Assembly (NCBI GenBank): GCA_946122785.1
Contig: CAMGYJ010000008.1
Span: forward strand, 56,120,963-56,184,962
Length of the DNA: 64,000 nt
Reading direction: 5' to 3'
Source of the DNA: Linum tenue
Lineage: Eukaryota > Streptophyta > Magnoliopsida > Malpighiales > Linaceae
Shown: positions 44,386 through 55,748 of the stretch, piece after piece
Numbering within the stretch: position 1 is the stretch's first letter
How the letters are laid out: every line of letters begins with the position of its first letter
Notes under the pieces: model-generated
The model's database searches: none
Told to the model about the DNA's origin: nothing
Seen by the model: the letters and a program-made list of their open reading frames with translations, nothing else
Made by a program: the position numbers and the translations under genes

Positions 44386-45208
44386 TTGCGTTGCAAGAAG
44401 ATGATTGGGATGGGCCATCAACTTGATGGCTTGTATTATCTCCAATTGTTCGATGAAGTTTGGGAGGCTGCTGCTCATGCTACAACTTGTGGAACTTCTT
44501 CGTCCCTCACTTCGTCACAAGCTAGGTTGGGTCATCTGTTGTTGGCGAAGTTGTCTTTGTTACCTTTTGTTTCGAGTTCTAAACAATCTACTTTGGACCA
44601 TTGCTCATCTCGTTTACAAGCTAAACAGACACGTAGTCCTTTCCCGTCTAGTTCGATTAAGACTACTTGTCTGTTTCATGTCAATATCGGTCTTCTGTTG
44701 TTCGCATCCAGGCCGACAACAGCATGGAGTTCCAAACCAATGTTCTTAAGCAATACTACGAGCAGGAGGGGATTATGTTACAAACCTCGTGTACTGGTAC
44801 ACCACAACAAAATGGTGTTGTGGAACGTAAACATCGACACTTGCTAGAGATAGCTCATTCCCTTCGCTTCCATGCAGACCTATCGATCAAGTTTTGGGGA
44901 GGGTGTATCATTACCGCTACTTACCTGATCAATCGCCTTCCCTCTATGGTGGTTGCGAATGATACTCCTTTCGAGCGACTCGTCGGTAAGAAGCCCTCAT
45001 ATACTCATCTTTGTACATTTGGTTGCTTGGTCTATGCCAAGGACACACATTCTTCCCTAGACAAGTTTGCAGCAAGGGGGGGGGATGTGTTATCCTAGGA
45101 TATCCTACCGCTCAAAAAGGATATCGCTTATTTGATCTCGACACCCAGTCCTTGTTCACGTCTTGCGACGTTGTGTTTTGTGAAGATAATTTTCCTTTCC
45201 AGTCTTAG
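44386..45208 (+). pseudogene. Copia integrase domain, broken
   Basis: Frames from 44386, 44405, 44667 and 45011 together carry the pre-integrase region (QARLGHLLLAKLSLLPFVSS) and the catalytic core (IQADNSMEFQTNVLKQYYEQ; TSCTGTPQQNGVVERKHRHL with the final glutamate; TYLINRLPSMVVANDTPFER). At least three frameshifts separate them. The ADN.MEF.T motif holds the second core aspartate. Confidence 0.85.
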
Positions 45209-45580
45209 GCATCTCCTCGTCCTGGGCCTCTGCCGACGGTCGCCCTGGATCACAGTCATCCCGGTTTCTCCTCTAATGATCATTCGCATGACCACGATGA
45301 TGATGAAGTGGCCCTCGTTCCTGATGTCGAGCCTAATGATAAGGATGTGACTCCTGGATCTCCCACACCTGCTCCTGCGAGAGAGACCAGGGACTCCAAC
45401 TCTTTTTCTCCTCATATAGACTCTGCCACCTGCCCGTCCTCGGTCACAGACACGTCATCGCCGACTCCCTTACCTCCTCCGGTTGTTGAGCTTCATTGTG
45501 GAGATCGTGATCATCAAGTTCCCCGTCGTCTCGACATTTATGAGGTCACGTTGCGCTCAGCCCATTCTTGTGTTAAATAT

Positions 45581-46940
45581 TGACTCACTCCTACTGTCAC
45601 TCTAGAAAATGGCCAAGTGAAACCACTTCCTAAAGCGTAGTATAGCGGGTTTAGGTTTTAATGTCAACCCGGGTCCTAGATATGATGACTACTCAGTGAA
45701 ATCGTATTATCTAGCAATGAAACTTTAGTGAAGGTCTAAACTAACAAGCAAGAAAAGCAACTAAATGGTTGTTTTCAGGTTAAGAGAGGTCACCCGGATA
45801 TGGTTCCCCCTAGACTGCAGTTAAGCCGGATTACAATTACCAAGTTCAATTTCTATGATAGTTATACTGCGGAAGGTTCTCAAACAGTCTGAAGTCTCGA
45901 CTAAAGGTCTCCAGACCCTCTCAATCTGAGTCTCTAGCGGGCGACTAACCTCCACCAGAGTAAACAGATTGAGGCCCTAACGAACAAAACCTCCTCTACC
46001 GAAGTAACTTCGGTACAGAATAGTGAATTAGCTCCTCGACTAAAGTCACCAATTCACTACCTTCAATTAAGGGTGCTCTATCAACCTAGGCAGATATTCT
46101 CATTCTAGGTTAAAGCAGAAACAACAGGAATTTGATCAGGATTCATGCCATTCAATCATTCAAACCTCAATTGAACATAATCAAATCATAGAATCAGTAC
46201 TTGGGTTCATACAATCAAACCTAACATACAAATCTAGGGTTTCCCATACCCAGATGAATGGGAGAACTACTCCATGGAGAAAGAAGCAAAAGCAGAATCA
46301 GATGCGGAAACCATACTGTGAAGGATGGATTTCAGCTCATGGACGTTGATCGGCACTTCTCCAAGCTCAAGCCAAGCTCCAATGGTGATGAAGATCAAGC
46401 TAGGGCACTTGGAGACTCTTGTTCGTCGCTTTCTCTCTCTAGGAATCGCTCTGTCTCTTTAAAACTCGAATCCCCTCTCTTTTTGGCTGAAATCTGCCTA
46501 AAAGGGCATCACTGGCCAGAACACGGTCGAGGACACGGCCGTGTTCTGATCCATCCCGCCCGTGCCCTCTGCCACGTGGTAAATACACGGGCACGGTCTG
46601 GGAGAAAACACGGGCGTGTTCTACGTTGGACACGGCCGTATTCTGATCAATCCCGCCCGTATTTTTTAGCTTGTGTAGCACACATGTGGAGAGCCTCGGC
46701 AGTAAAAGCACGGCCAGGAACACGGCCGTGTTCCTGAGGCCTCATGCCCGTGTTTTGGTCCTGGCTCGACCAAACGACTTCCAAATGCTCCGAAATTCGC
46801 GCTTGGCCTTCCCTTCGACGCCTGGGACCTGAAATAGGACAAAGTAGCACAACCCGGCGTAAAATAGGCCAAAACACACAACTATGCCCCGCAAATGGGT
46901 AAGAAATAGGGGTATAAAACATGCGATTACACCGTTATCA
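45581..46940 (-). mobile_element. Solo LTR of the Athila-like family, TSD AATAT
   Basis: 1360 bp. The first 900 bp are clearly the same family as 20238-21140 (TGACTCACTCCTACTGTCAC, GGTCACCCGGATATGGTTCC, TAAGCCGGATTACAATTACC). It is flanked by AATAT at 45576-45580 and 46941-46945. No internal sequence is present, so this is a recombined solo LTR, lying inside the copia pol. Its last third differs: it carries GAACACGGCCGTGTTC-type palindromes (46512-46550, 46620-46650, 46710-46750) in place of AATACCCGGTCGGGTATT. Confidence 0.93.
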
Positions 46941-47119
46941 AATATCTGTTACATGATGTTCTTACCTATGATCGTTTGTCCCCAAGATACAAAGCCTTTG
47001 TGGCAACCATCTCCCGTGTAGTCGAGCAAGGCACTTTTTCTGAAGCTGTTCTTCACGCATGTTGGCATGAGGCAATGGAGTGAGAATACGAGGCTCTAGT
47101 CGCCAATGGTACATGGGAA

Positions 47120-47950
47120 ATGGCGTTCCTGCCACCCAGAAAGAAGCTAGTGGGATGTAAGTGGGTGTTTAAAATTAAATATCGTCTGGATGGCAGCATC
47201 GAAAGGTTTAAGGTCCGACTTGTGGCCAAAGGTTACACGCAAAAGGAAGGGATCGATTTCCACGATACTTTTGTGCCTGTTGCGAATTTAGTTGCAGTCT
47301 GTTGTTTGCTTGCTCTTGCGGCACAACGCGGTTGGTTTCTTCAGCAGTTAGACGTTAATAACGCCTTCCTCCATGGCGATCTTGACGAAGAAATTTACGT
47401 GCGCGTTCCGGATGGATTTGCTCGACTGGGGGACACACGAGTATGTCATCTTCGCAAGTCTATGTACGGGTTGCGATAGGCGTCACGAAACTGGTATAAA
47501 AAGTTCACCATGGCTCTTCTCTCATTCGGCTTTAGTTGCTCTCGGGCTGATCACTCATTGTTCTTGTACCGGAAGAATTGGGTGTTCATTTTTGCTCTCA
47601 ACTATGTCGATGATATCGTCCTAGGGGGAAATAGTTGGGAATTCATTGAGGGAGTCGAGGCATTTCTTATGAAAGAGTTCAACATCAAAGATTTGGGGCC
47701 GTTGAAGTATTTTCTGGGTATTGAAGTTTGTAGATCACGCCATGGAATCTCATTGTCACAGAGAAAGTACACGTTAGATATTCTTGATGATGCAGGTGCA
47801 CTTGCATTTAAACCTTGTTCTTTTCTAGTTAAACAAAATCACCATCTCACATGTGTGGAAGGGCCGGCGGCGAGTGATCCGTCAGCATACAGGCGGTTAG
47901 TTGGGAGATTACTTTACCTCACAGTCACCCGTTATCACATATGCGGCTAA
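47120..47950 (+). pseudogene. Copia reverse transcriptase domain
   Basis: A single frame interrupted by one TAG at 47477 where relatives have a glutamine codon (SMYGLRQ). Motifs: [60 protein letters not shown], the catalytic NYVDDIVLGGN and LGPLKYFLGIEVCRSRHGIS. The YVDD box is intact. It starts about 180 bp after the solo LTR. Confidence 0.9.
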
Positions 47951-47990
47951 CATATTAAGTCAGGATGTATATTCTCCTAGACAATAGCAC

Positions 47991-48400
47991 GTGGAGGCTG
48001 CATATCGAGTTCACCGTTATTTGAAGCATGCACCCGAACGTGGACTGTTCTTTCCGACAGATAGTGACCAGGACTTGATCGCTTACTGTGATGCAGACTG
48101 GGGGGTTGTCAGGAAACAAGACGTTCGACCTCTGGATATTTCATTCAGCTCGGACAAAGTCCTGTTTCTTGGCGTACTAAAAAGCAGTCGGTGGTGGCTC
48201 GGTCTTCTGCTGAGGCTGAGTACAGATCAATGGCGGTCACAGTGAGTGAATTGATATGTTTGCATTGGTTGTTGCAGGAGTTAGGTGTACGCCTTGGTGG
48301 ACCTACTACGTTGTACTGTAATAATCAAGCAGCATTACACATTGCGCCAAACCCAGTTTTTCATGGACTGTCATTACACAACGTAGAAGATTTCAACTAA
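47991..48400 (+). pseudogene. Copia RNase H domain, broken
   Basis: Fragments AYRVHRYLKHAPERGLFFPT, LIAYCDADWGVVRKQDVRPL and, in another frame, VARSSAEAEYRSMAVTVSEL and TLYCNNQAALHIAPNPVFH. They match the end of copia pol (DADWAG..., SSAEAEYRA, D/N at the CDNQAA box). The frame change lies near 48190. Confidence 0.85.
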
Positions 48401-48507
48401 TGACCAAGTAGCTGATTTGTTCACAAAGGGTTTGGTTAGTGAATAGTTCACGTACCTCACTTCCAAGCTTGACATTTATGACATTCACGCCTCCGCTTGA
48501 GTGGGAG

Positions 48508-48782
48508 TGTTGAGAGTCATTAGGCGGTTGGCCTTAAGTGTCACTAGTTGGTTGTTAGTGGTGGTAAATTTTACTTTACCACATGGAGAGACCTAACCCT
48601 AGTTTCATTAGATGTACGGATTAGGGTAGCTATATATATAGCATGTCGCATGCTACTGTGTCGTTGTTGTTGTTAGTTGTTGAGTTGATAATAAAAGTTT
48701 AGCCGCGAAGCTCTTGACGAGCTTCTCTGTGGATTAGTCTCATTCACATCGAAAGAGGATACCACGTATATTGATCGTGTCA
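48508..48782 (+). repeat. 3' LTR of the copia element
   Basis: Starts TGTTGAGAGTCATTAGG after a GAGTGGGAG polypurine tract. It matches 42648-42929; the end is uncertain by a few bases. Confidence 0.75.
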
Positions 48783-49237
48783 ATTTTACTTCCGTGTTGC
48801 AGTTATTTTACAAGGAGGTTTTGGAGTTTTAGGGTCAATCACTATCAAAAGAATGGTTTTCTTGTCCACTGATTATGCTCTTTTCGCCTCTCAGGCGTGG
48901 ACCTTGCGTATGTCTATAGGCCTAATGGGTCCTTTCTTTCATGATCGATTTGAAAAAGATTGGAGTTCGGCACTTTTGTGTACAAAATATGTTTTGCGTC
49001 ATTTTATTAATGGATCTTGCTTATTAGTCATTCCACGATATCAAGGACCATTTTGCTTTAGACTCTGGATTGGATTACTTCTTTTTTTACTTGCTTGATG
49101 TTCTTTTTTCTCTCGAGTTAACACGGATTGAATGCAAAATCTCAAAGGTTGACGTGTGTATCTCCAATTATACCTCAATTCAGTTTATGAATAGAAGGCG
49201 TCGCTTTTACATATCACTTTTGTAATCCTATCTTAAC
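48783..49237. other. Unassigned sequence
   Basis: An 82-codon frame at 48853-49098 shows no family I recognise. No repeats seen. It ends at the target site of the next MITE. Confidence 0.35.
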
Positions 49238-49337
49238 CAATGTTGTCAAAATCGCTTTTTAAAGTTTACAAATTTACGCTTTTACTCTTATAGGTCACCA
49301 AAATACTTGTACGTGAAAACACACTTTTGACTATATT
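49238..49337. mobile_element. TIR element of the TAGTCAAAA family, copy 3
   Basis: About 100 bp. Left CAATGTTGTCAAAATCGCTT; right, inverted, AATATAGTCAAAAGTGTG. Flanks TATCTTAAC and AATCTCAAC agree at 7 of 9 positions, the expected decayed 9-bp duplication. Confidence 0.6.
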
Positions 49338-49436
49338 AATCTCAACAAAAAAAATCTGTTGTTTGGAAAAAAGGGCTGAAGTAACAAATATCGTTCATGC
49401 ATTGGCCAGGGCAGGGCAGAGCAGGGGGCAATAAAG

Positions 49437-49749
49437 TGTAGAATCCAATTTGCTGCAAACTGACCAACATTTTTATTGAATCAAAAAGAGATTAAATACA
49501 AAAGAAAAAATGATGCCCTCAAACTCTCCTGCACGTCCACTAACTCCTTCTCCCTAATATTCAGCTACCACTAACGTCTAACAACTAGCTTCTGCTAACA
49601 ATTAGCAGCACGTACTTAGACACATAAGTTACCTATAATTACTCAACTGGGACTCCAAACTCCAGCTAACACCAAACGTCAGTGTATTCTAATTAGTAAC
49701 TCAACAACTTTAAAGGCACGTGGCTTGCACATGATCTTTCAACCCAACA
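49437..49749 (-). repeat. 3' LTR of the non-autonomous copia element
   Basis: 313 bp, TGTTGGGTTG...GATTCTACA in element sense. It matches 53203-53490, which has 10 extra bases (CTATCCAC region) and a shortened end. Confidence 0.85.
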
Positions 49750-50342
49750 AATCCTCCCCTGAACTGAAGCCTCTTGCACAACCACTTCAGTTCACTTCTC
49801 AGCAACGACCTTCAACATCATACCAACACCTTCAGCCCTTATCTGCAGCATTTAGTGTACACAACAACTCTAATTTGCAGCAGATTTCAACTTGTAGTGG
49901 CAGGTTTAATTTGCGGCAGCAACCTAAATTTGCAGCAGCACAACTCAGGAGCTTGCACCAATATCCTTAGACTCTTCACTTCAAGTATCCTTCTTAGTTC
50001 TTTATAGTTATCCAACTCCACAACTTCAGTCACAATGCTAGCCCCCCTAATTTTGATTTTCATAGTACCCATCCATCACAACCTTTTCCTTAACCAAACT
50101 CCCCACAAAGTAAAAAACATGAATCATAATTCTTGTGTTTTCCCACACATTAGCTCTCCAATCCATGTGATTTATGATTCTTCTCATCCAATTGCATTGT
50201 TTTGGACACCCAACTGCCACCACAACCTTATTTTTTGTGGATAACATAGTAGCCACTGATTGCTTCTTGGCACCCCGAAAGACAACTCCTCTTGCTTTTT
50301 GGAACACATGATCATCATATTGATAGTGGTTTGTAAGCTTCA

Positions 50343-51017
50343 TTATGAGCAGCTCACGGCGTTAAACTTTACTGCCTTAAAAAGGACAGTGGCCACCTGA
50401 TTTCCTATCCTATAATGCACTTGATTCACTACTACAATTTGACAAATGTCTTGTCTTACTCTTCCAACACCATCATCAGTTAACTCACTTGGTCCAAGCT
50501 TTCTCTTTAATCTTTTCAGGCTGTCCAACTCCATTTCTAGAGTTACAATCTTAGTCATTTGATACTGAGTAACACAATACTCAAACTGCTTAATCCCTTC
50601 AGAGATTGAATTTGGATCCATACACGTGCTTCCTTCATTCAAACCATTTTTGTACATTTCTACTCCTCCCCTCACTCCAGCCTTCCATTCTATATGTTTT
50701 GGAACTCGCTGAAGTCGAGTGCCTTGAGTAGTACAGTGAGACACTTCCACAAACTCACCCTTAGTTGTAGGCAGTATGGTCACTTGTTTCTTGGGAAAAC
50801 ATGATAAGCCTCCTTCAATCACAATCTTAATAGTGTTGGTCTTCATCATGTCATGAAATACAACACCAACTGCAAAGCTGATAGAACCGATTGCCAATAT
50901 GATACAAGCAGCTACAAAAGCAGCTGAAAATTTGACCAAACCACCTGTGATTAAGTACTTCTTAACTCTCCAGGCCTGCAACAAACTAGCTGCAAAATCA
51001 GCTATAAAGCCAACCAA
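50343..51017 (-). other. Unknown ORF in the non-autonomous copia element (224 codons, membrane segment)
   Basis: Open from 51017 (a TTG; the frame has no ATG until the methionine pair about 57 residues in). A hydrophobic segment, LVKFSAAFVAACIILAIGSI then SFAVGVVF, could span a membrane. The rest is mixed and ends with NQVHYRIGNQVATVLFKAVK. Just upstream TTGTTTAG/ACAAC resembles a splice acceptor, so it may be an exon. I recognise no family. It could be captured host sequence or an env-like product; the evidence is too thin to choose. Confidence 0.4.
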
Positions 51018-51474
51018 ACTTGTTGTCTAAACAACTACAGTAAATATCTCATAATTTCCAAGCACCACAGCCTTTGGTTCTTGACCCAGATATATACTCT
51101 GACCTGTTTAGAACACTTCTACCCCCAAAATGTACTTTATTGAGGGTTTAAATTTCACAACCAGTTTCTCACCACTACAGCCATACATCACAACATCCTC
51201 ACTCAAGCAAAACAGTAACAAATATGGCTCAACATCCTTGACAAATAAATTAAAACTGTTGAGTTGAAAAAGGTACCTCTCGTTCCTGATGTACCATGCC
51301 TTTGGAGCCTTATTCTCCTACCCTGCAACCACAAGACCTGGTAGTTGCATCTCATAAGTATCTTCCGTCAACTTGGTATTAAAAAGAGCCCTCTTAACAT
51401 TCTATTGAAAAATAAAACCACCATGGTGTGCTGATAGGGCTAGCAGACTAAGGGAATCCCAATTTCGTGATTTC

Positions 51475-51960
51475 TTAGTTTTGGATTTTGATGATGCAGA
51501 GGAGGAAAGCCCTATCACATCTGTTTGCACTACTTCCTCTACTTTTTTCTTGAAACTGCATTGTACCATATGGAATTTCAGCAATTATATCCACTACTAC
51601 ATATGGAGTATCATAATCGACCTCGGCATCATCACTGATCTCCCGCTCACGGACCCCTACTTCAGCTTCAATGTCAAGATTCTGCACGTTATTTATTTTC
51701 TTGACCCCTATACCTTTAGCGAGCTGCCACTTCCTAGTGGACTGCAGCTCGAGCTTTATACAACCTTGGTCCCATTTATCTCCCTCTATTTTTCTCTCAT
51801 AACACATACGATCTTCTGATTTAACTCTCGTGGCTTTTATGTTGCGCCCAGCTTCCATATTTGCTGCTTTTAAGTTAGATGAATACTCGTTGAATAAAAC
51901 CTCCCGATCCTCATGCTTGATAGTCATGTACCTAAGATCATTCCTTAAATTTTTCTTCAC
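51475..51960 (-). other. Unknown ORF in the non-autonomous copia element (161 codons)
   Basis: Lysine- and glutamate-rich, for example NLRNDLRYMTIKHEDREVLF, with no recognised domain. It lies between the gag knuckle and the membrane-segment ORF in element sense. Confidence 0.35.
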
Positions 51961-52229
51961 TCTGGACCAACATGAATACGCATTTGTATCTCCTTTTTCT
52001 TTGAGTATAGACTTGAATCCAGCTGCAACTATTGAACGTGCAACTTGAGCTTTTCTCTTGCTGTGTTCCTCAAGCTAAGATTCCTGGTTTTTGTGTTCTC
52101 TTTCGATCGTCTTTCCTGAGGTGCCAACAGTGTAGTACGAATTCCTGTTTCTTTCATTGGTTCTACACAAGCCATCAACAACATATCTTCTTCCATATAT
52201 CCATAACTGACAGAAGAATAACAAGCCCT

Positions 52230-53030
52230 TTGATTCCACTCTCGGCATTCAAAACAAAAATGGCCCAACTTATGACAACTAAAACATTCAATTGTTTCTC
52301 GATTCCATACTCTTCCATCTCTGCCTAGACCCCTGCCGCTGCAGCCAACTCGTCGCCGACCATGACCACCATAACCGTGAGTGGATTTGAAGGCTTGATC
52401 ATCCTTAACAAGCTTCTTACGAAATTTCTATTTATACACTAATAAGGAGCTTTGCAAAGCATCCACCGAAAGAGTGTCAATGTCTTTTGACTCTTCTATG
52501 GAACAAACTATATGATTGAACTTTTCTGTTAAAGTTCGGAGAATCTTTTTAACAATCCTCACATCAGAGACACCCTCTCCGCAGTTCCTCATAGCATTTG
52601 CCACCACCATAACTCGCCTAAAGTAATCGTTCACAGATTCACCATCCTTCATCTCCAACAATTCAAAGTCCCTTCTAAGAGTCTGTAATCGAGCTCTCTG
52701 AACCCTGGCCCTCCCTTGAAACTTGAGTTCATGGAATCCCAAAGATCCTTTGCAGTAGACTTCTTGGCTATGGTAACCAAAACAATCTTATCAATTGATC
52801 TACATAAGCAATTCTTAGCCTTAAGATCTTTCAAGACCTCACATGAACCTGCAGAAAGCTCGATATCAGCATCTGTCTTTTTTATTCCATCGGCTACAAC
52901 ACTCCAATACTCTTCTAAACGCAACAAATTTTCCATTAGCATGGCCCAATGATCATAATCGCCATCAAATCTGGGTATGATCTGGGTATGCCCACCTGGA
53001 CAAAGTTGTTCTCACCCATGATTTCACTCT
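52230..53030 (-). pseudogene. Copia gag of the non-autonomous element, frameshifted
   Basis: It starts MGENNFVQVGIPR near 53020. An 11-bp tandem duplication (52969-52979 and 52980-52990) shifts the frame. Gag continues MENLLRLEEYWSVVADGIKK, VTIAKKSTAKDLWDSMNSSF and, after another shift near 52720, QTLRRDFELLEMKDGESVND, YFRRVMVVANAMRNCGEGVS and IVKKILRTLTEKFNHIVCSI, a UBN2-type copia gag. The zinc knuckle CFSCHKLGHFCFEC lies near 52260 in a further frame. The product would package element RNA. Confidence 0.85.
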
Positions 53031-53186
53031 TCCATATCTCAATGCAACTATGCAAGCAATTGGATTTCACCTTTATGTCTCTCGTACTTCTCACCCCAAC
53101 AAAGACAAATCTCACCAATGCTTTGTGTTTCACTCGCACTCAGAAGCAATCTCAAAATCAATCACTTGTGGTTACAGTTTGCTATT

Positions 53187-53199
53187 GGCTCTGATACCA
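53187..53199 (-). other. Primer-binding site, initiator tRNA-Met
   Basis: Minus strand TGGTATCAGAGCC, a few bases from the 5' LTR at 53203. Confidence 0.9.
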
Positions 53200-53202
53200 C
53201 AA

Positions 53203-53490
53203 TGTAGAATCCAATTTGCTGCAAACTGACCAACATTTTTATTGAAGCAAAAAGAGATTAAATACAAAAGAAAAAAGGATGCCCTCAAACTCTCCTGCAC
53301 GTCCACTTCTATCCACCAACTCCTTCTCCCTAATATTCAGCTACTACTAACGTCTAACAACTAACTTCTGCTAACAATTAGCAGCACGTAGTTAGACACA
53401 TAAGCTACCTATAATTACTCAACTGGGACTCCAAACTCCAGCTAACACCAAACGTCAGTGTATTCTAATTAGTAACTCAACAACTTTAAA
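53203..53490 (-). repeat. 5' LTR of the non-autonomous copia element (outer end truncated)
   Basis: Colinear with 49437-49712. The outer 35 bp present in the partner are replaced by unrelated sequence. Confidence 0.85.
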
Positions 53491-54070
53491 AGCTATTATA
53501 TCCAAAGGTACTCTTTTCCCCTGGCTACTAATGGCTATTATATCCAAAGGTCATTTGGTTTTGTTATCCAATACAACTGAAGAGGACACTTTTTAGCCGT
53601 TTATCATTTTAATTGTTAGTTGCATAACAACAATAACAATTCACAACCCCCTGGAACTGGAAGAGCTATGATTGATGAATAAATTAAGAGATGCAAAACT
53701 AGAGTACCCCTAGGCTTCTTTCAGCCGACCGAATTGGAATTAGTATAGTTTCCTTTTGGTTCTTTGCCGTCCTAATCATCAAATCACTAATCAATTAGTT
53801 TAGTTTGCTTTTTGTTTCTTGTATTGGCAAACAAAAGAATGCAGCATGATATGTGGCGTTAGCATCAAGTAAGTGAGAAGTGCCGTCTGGAAGGAACTGT
53901 TAATTCCTAAATTACTCTTTACAGTTTGGAATTTGGATTCCTTCATAGTTCTACAAGGCCAGAATTCACCGATCAATGGAGGGACTCTGTTCAGGAACCA
54001 TCCAACGAAAAATTAAATTGTGGAAGAACAGCAATTAACAAGTAACTCTCGAATCTCGGGTTTATGTTTA
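53491..54070. other. Intergenic, no gene seen
   Basis: AT-rich. It contains a short repeat (GGCTATTATATCCAAAGGT with a variant) at about 53492 and 53532. Confidence 0.4.
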
Positions 54071-55748
54071 ATATCCAAAAATAGTCAAATTTTTAAAGTA
54101 TTAGAACTACTATAAAATAGCCAACTAGTTTAACATATTGGACTAAAATAGTCATATGTTAGTTTAAGCACTAATAGTGTTGATGTGGCTAACTGGAATG
54201 GTGATAGAGAGCAAAATCATGTGAAGTGGTATGAAGGTAGTATTTTTTACATTAACACGTAAAGGTTTATTTACTCGTATTAAAACATTTCATCCAGATT
54301 AATTATACAGAGAAAAAATCACACCAATTTATTCCAACGGCGTGAAGCGAGCCTACATCTTTCACTCAAGATCATCATTGTCTTCTCTAGCCATCACCCT
54401 CTTCAACAAGCCACCGTCATCTCTTCTTCAGGAGGCAACTCTTCTCCAACGGTCGTCGCTTCTGCAGGCGAACATCGACAACACATCCATACATAACTAA
54501 AACCACCTATTGAGATCACCATATCAAGACGACGACGTGCTAGAAGACGGAGGGGACTGGAAATGACGATGGTGAGCTCAATTGAAGGATGCAAGGCCGC
54601 TTCATTCTCTCGAAATAAATGAATGGATTTTTAATTTTACGGTATAATTAATCTGAGCAATTTTTTTTTAAAATATGGAGTGAGTAATTGTTGATATGTT
54701 AATGTGAAAAGAGTATTATCTCCATGCCACGGCTCAAGTTAGAGTGCATAACCATGAATTATGCACTCATCAATAATTAAATCTGGACCCTTCATTTAGA
54801 AAATCCAGATGTAAGGATGGAGAATTAAAGGTCATTTTTATTTTCACTAGCTTTCTTAATTGACTCATATTTTTTTCGTTTTAACTCGGATTTTAATTTT
54901 TTTTTTTTTTTTTGCACAGATGGAACGAGTTCATCGTGCTCTACAAAATGAGATTAATTTTCAATATTTTTTGAGGAAAAAAAAATTATGGCCTCTCGGT
55001 ACCAACTACATACCATATGGTATCTTCTTCGTTTTTAATTCATTTTTGAAAACGTTTGCACAGCAGGGACGAGTTCATCATGATCTAGTGGATTTACAAA
55101 TTTCTGGGTGAACAAATTACAAGACCAAAAAATACCACATAATACCATACAATACCACCCTGGTACGGGGTGGTATCTTATGGTATACAATGTTAAAAGT
55201 CGTAAATGACAATTAATATACTTCTACTATCATGTATTCAACCATCCTACAGTTTTGATTTGTGTCATACCACCATGGTACGCTTTTCAAACCATAGGTA
55301 TGCTCTTATTTTAATACCAGTCAATACCATATGGTATAGACTGGTAAAAAATGGCTCAATTTTTTTGTTCGAAAAATATATCAGAGTGGATGTCATTTTG
55401 AAGAGCACAATTAATCTGATCTAACTGTGCCAAAAAAATTAAATTTCAACTTAAAACGAGTGAGAAATCGTCCGTCAAAGATTAAAGAGGGGAAAATTAA
55501 AGGCTTTTCATGAGAGAGAGGATGCTGATATCATGCTGATGTGAGCGGGTTACTCATAGTTACTCAACATAAGGTTAGTGACCTGATCCGTTCCCCAATG
55601 CCACATTACAAAATCTCATGTACATCACAATTTTTTTTAGCTACGTCTGCATATTTTATGGTGAAACTAACATATTTGACTATTTTATGATATTCTAAAT
55701 AATTTTGGTTATTTCTATTCACTTTTCAAATTTTAGGCTATTTTTGGG
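54071..55748. mobile_element. Possible TIR element hosting copy B
   Basis: Left end ATATCCAAAAATAGTC, right end as reverse complement CCCAAAAATAGCC, with partly matching inner sequence (AAATAGTCAAAT, AACATAT). TGTTTA lies on both sides (54065-54070 and 55749-55754). It contains the 866-bp copy B. The 6-bp flank match could be chance. Confidence 0.35.
54731..55596. mobile_element. TIR-type element, copy B
   Basis: Colinear with copy A at 18724-19607 (GGCTCAAG start; TCTTCTTCGTTTTTAATTCA; GGTATAGACTGGTAAAAAAT). Flanks CATGCCAC and AATGCCAC give a 7-8-bp target duplication. Contains the MERVHRALQNEINFQYF frame and the hairpin around 55155-55180. Confidence 0.75.

Larger units (their letters stand above)
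42648..48782 (+). mobile_element. Degenerate Ty1/copia retrotransposon
   Basis: LTRs at 42648-42929 and about 48508-48782 share AGTCATTAGGCGGTTGGCCT and TAGCTATATATATAGCATG. The initiator-Met primer site is at 42940. The order gag, protease, integrase, RT, RNase H on the plus strand is diagnostic of Ty1/copia. A solo LTR of another family (45581-46940) splits pol. I could not find a matching target duplication. The 3' LTR has about 25 bp (GGTGGTAAATTTTACTTTAC region) missing from the 5' one, and the 5' LTR end carries an extra segment. Confidence 0.88.
49437..53490 (-). mobile_element. Non-autonomous Ty1/copia element (gag only) with unknown internal ORFs
   Basis: LTRs 49437-49749 and 53203-53490 begin (plus strand) TGTAGAATCCAATTTGCTGC and run colinearly; the upper one lacks its outer 35 bp. 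The primer site is at 53187-53199. Minus-strand gag lies at 53030-52230, ending with a zinc knuckle. No protease, integrase, RT or RNase H follows. Instead about 2 kb carries frames of unknown nature (51960-51475 and 51017-50343). The polypurine tract AGGGGAGGATTTG abuts the lower LTR. It would need enzymes from another copia element to move. Confidence 0.85.

Noticed and set aside
42648..48782. Target duplication for the copia element (AAGGA on the left)
   Set aside because: The base pairs after the 3' LTR (ATTTT) do not match, and the LTR end is uncertain, so no duplication is claimed.
48853..49098. 82-codon frame after the copia element as a gene
   Set aside because: No homology recognised, no supporting exon signals, isolated in repeat-rich DNA.
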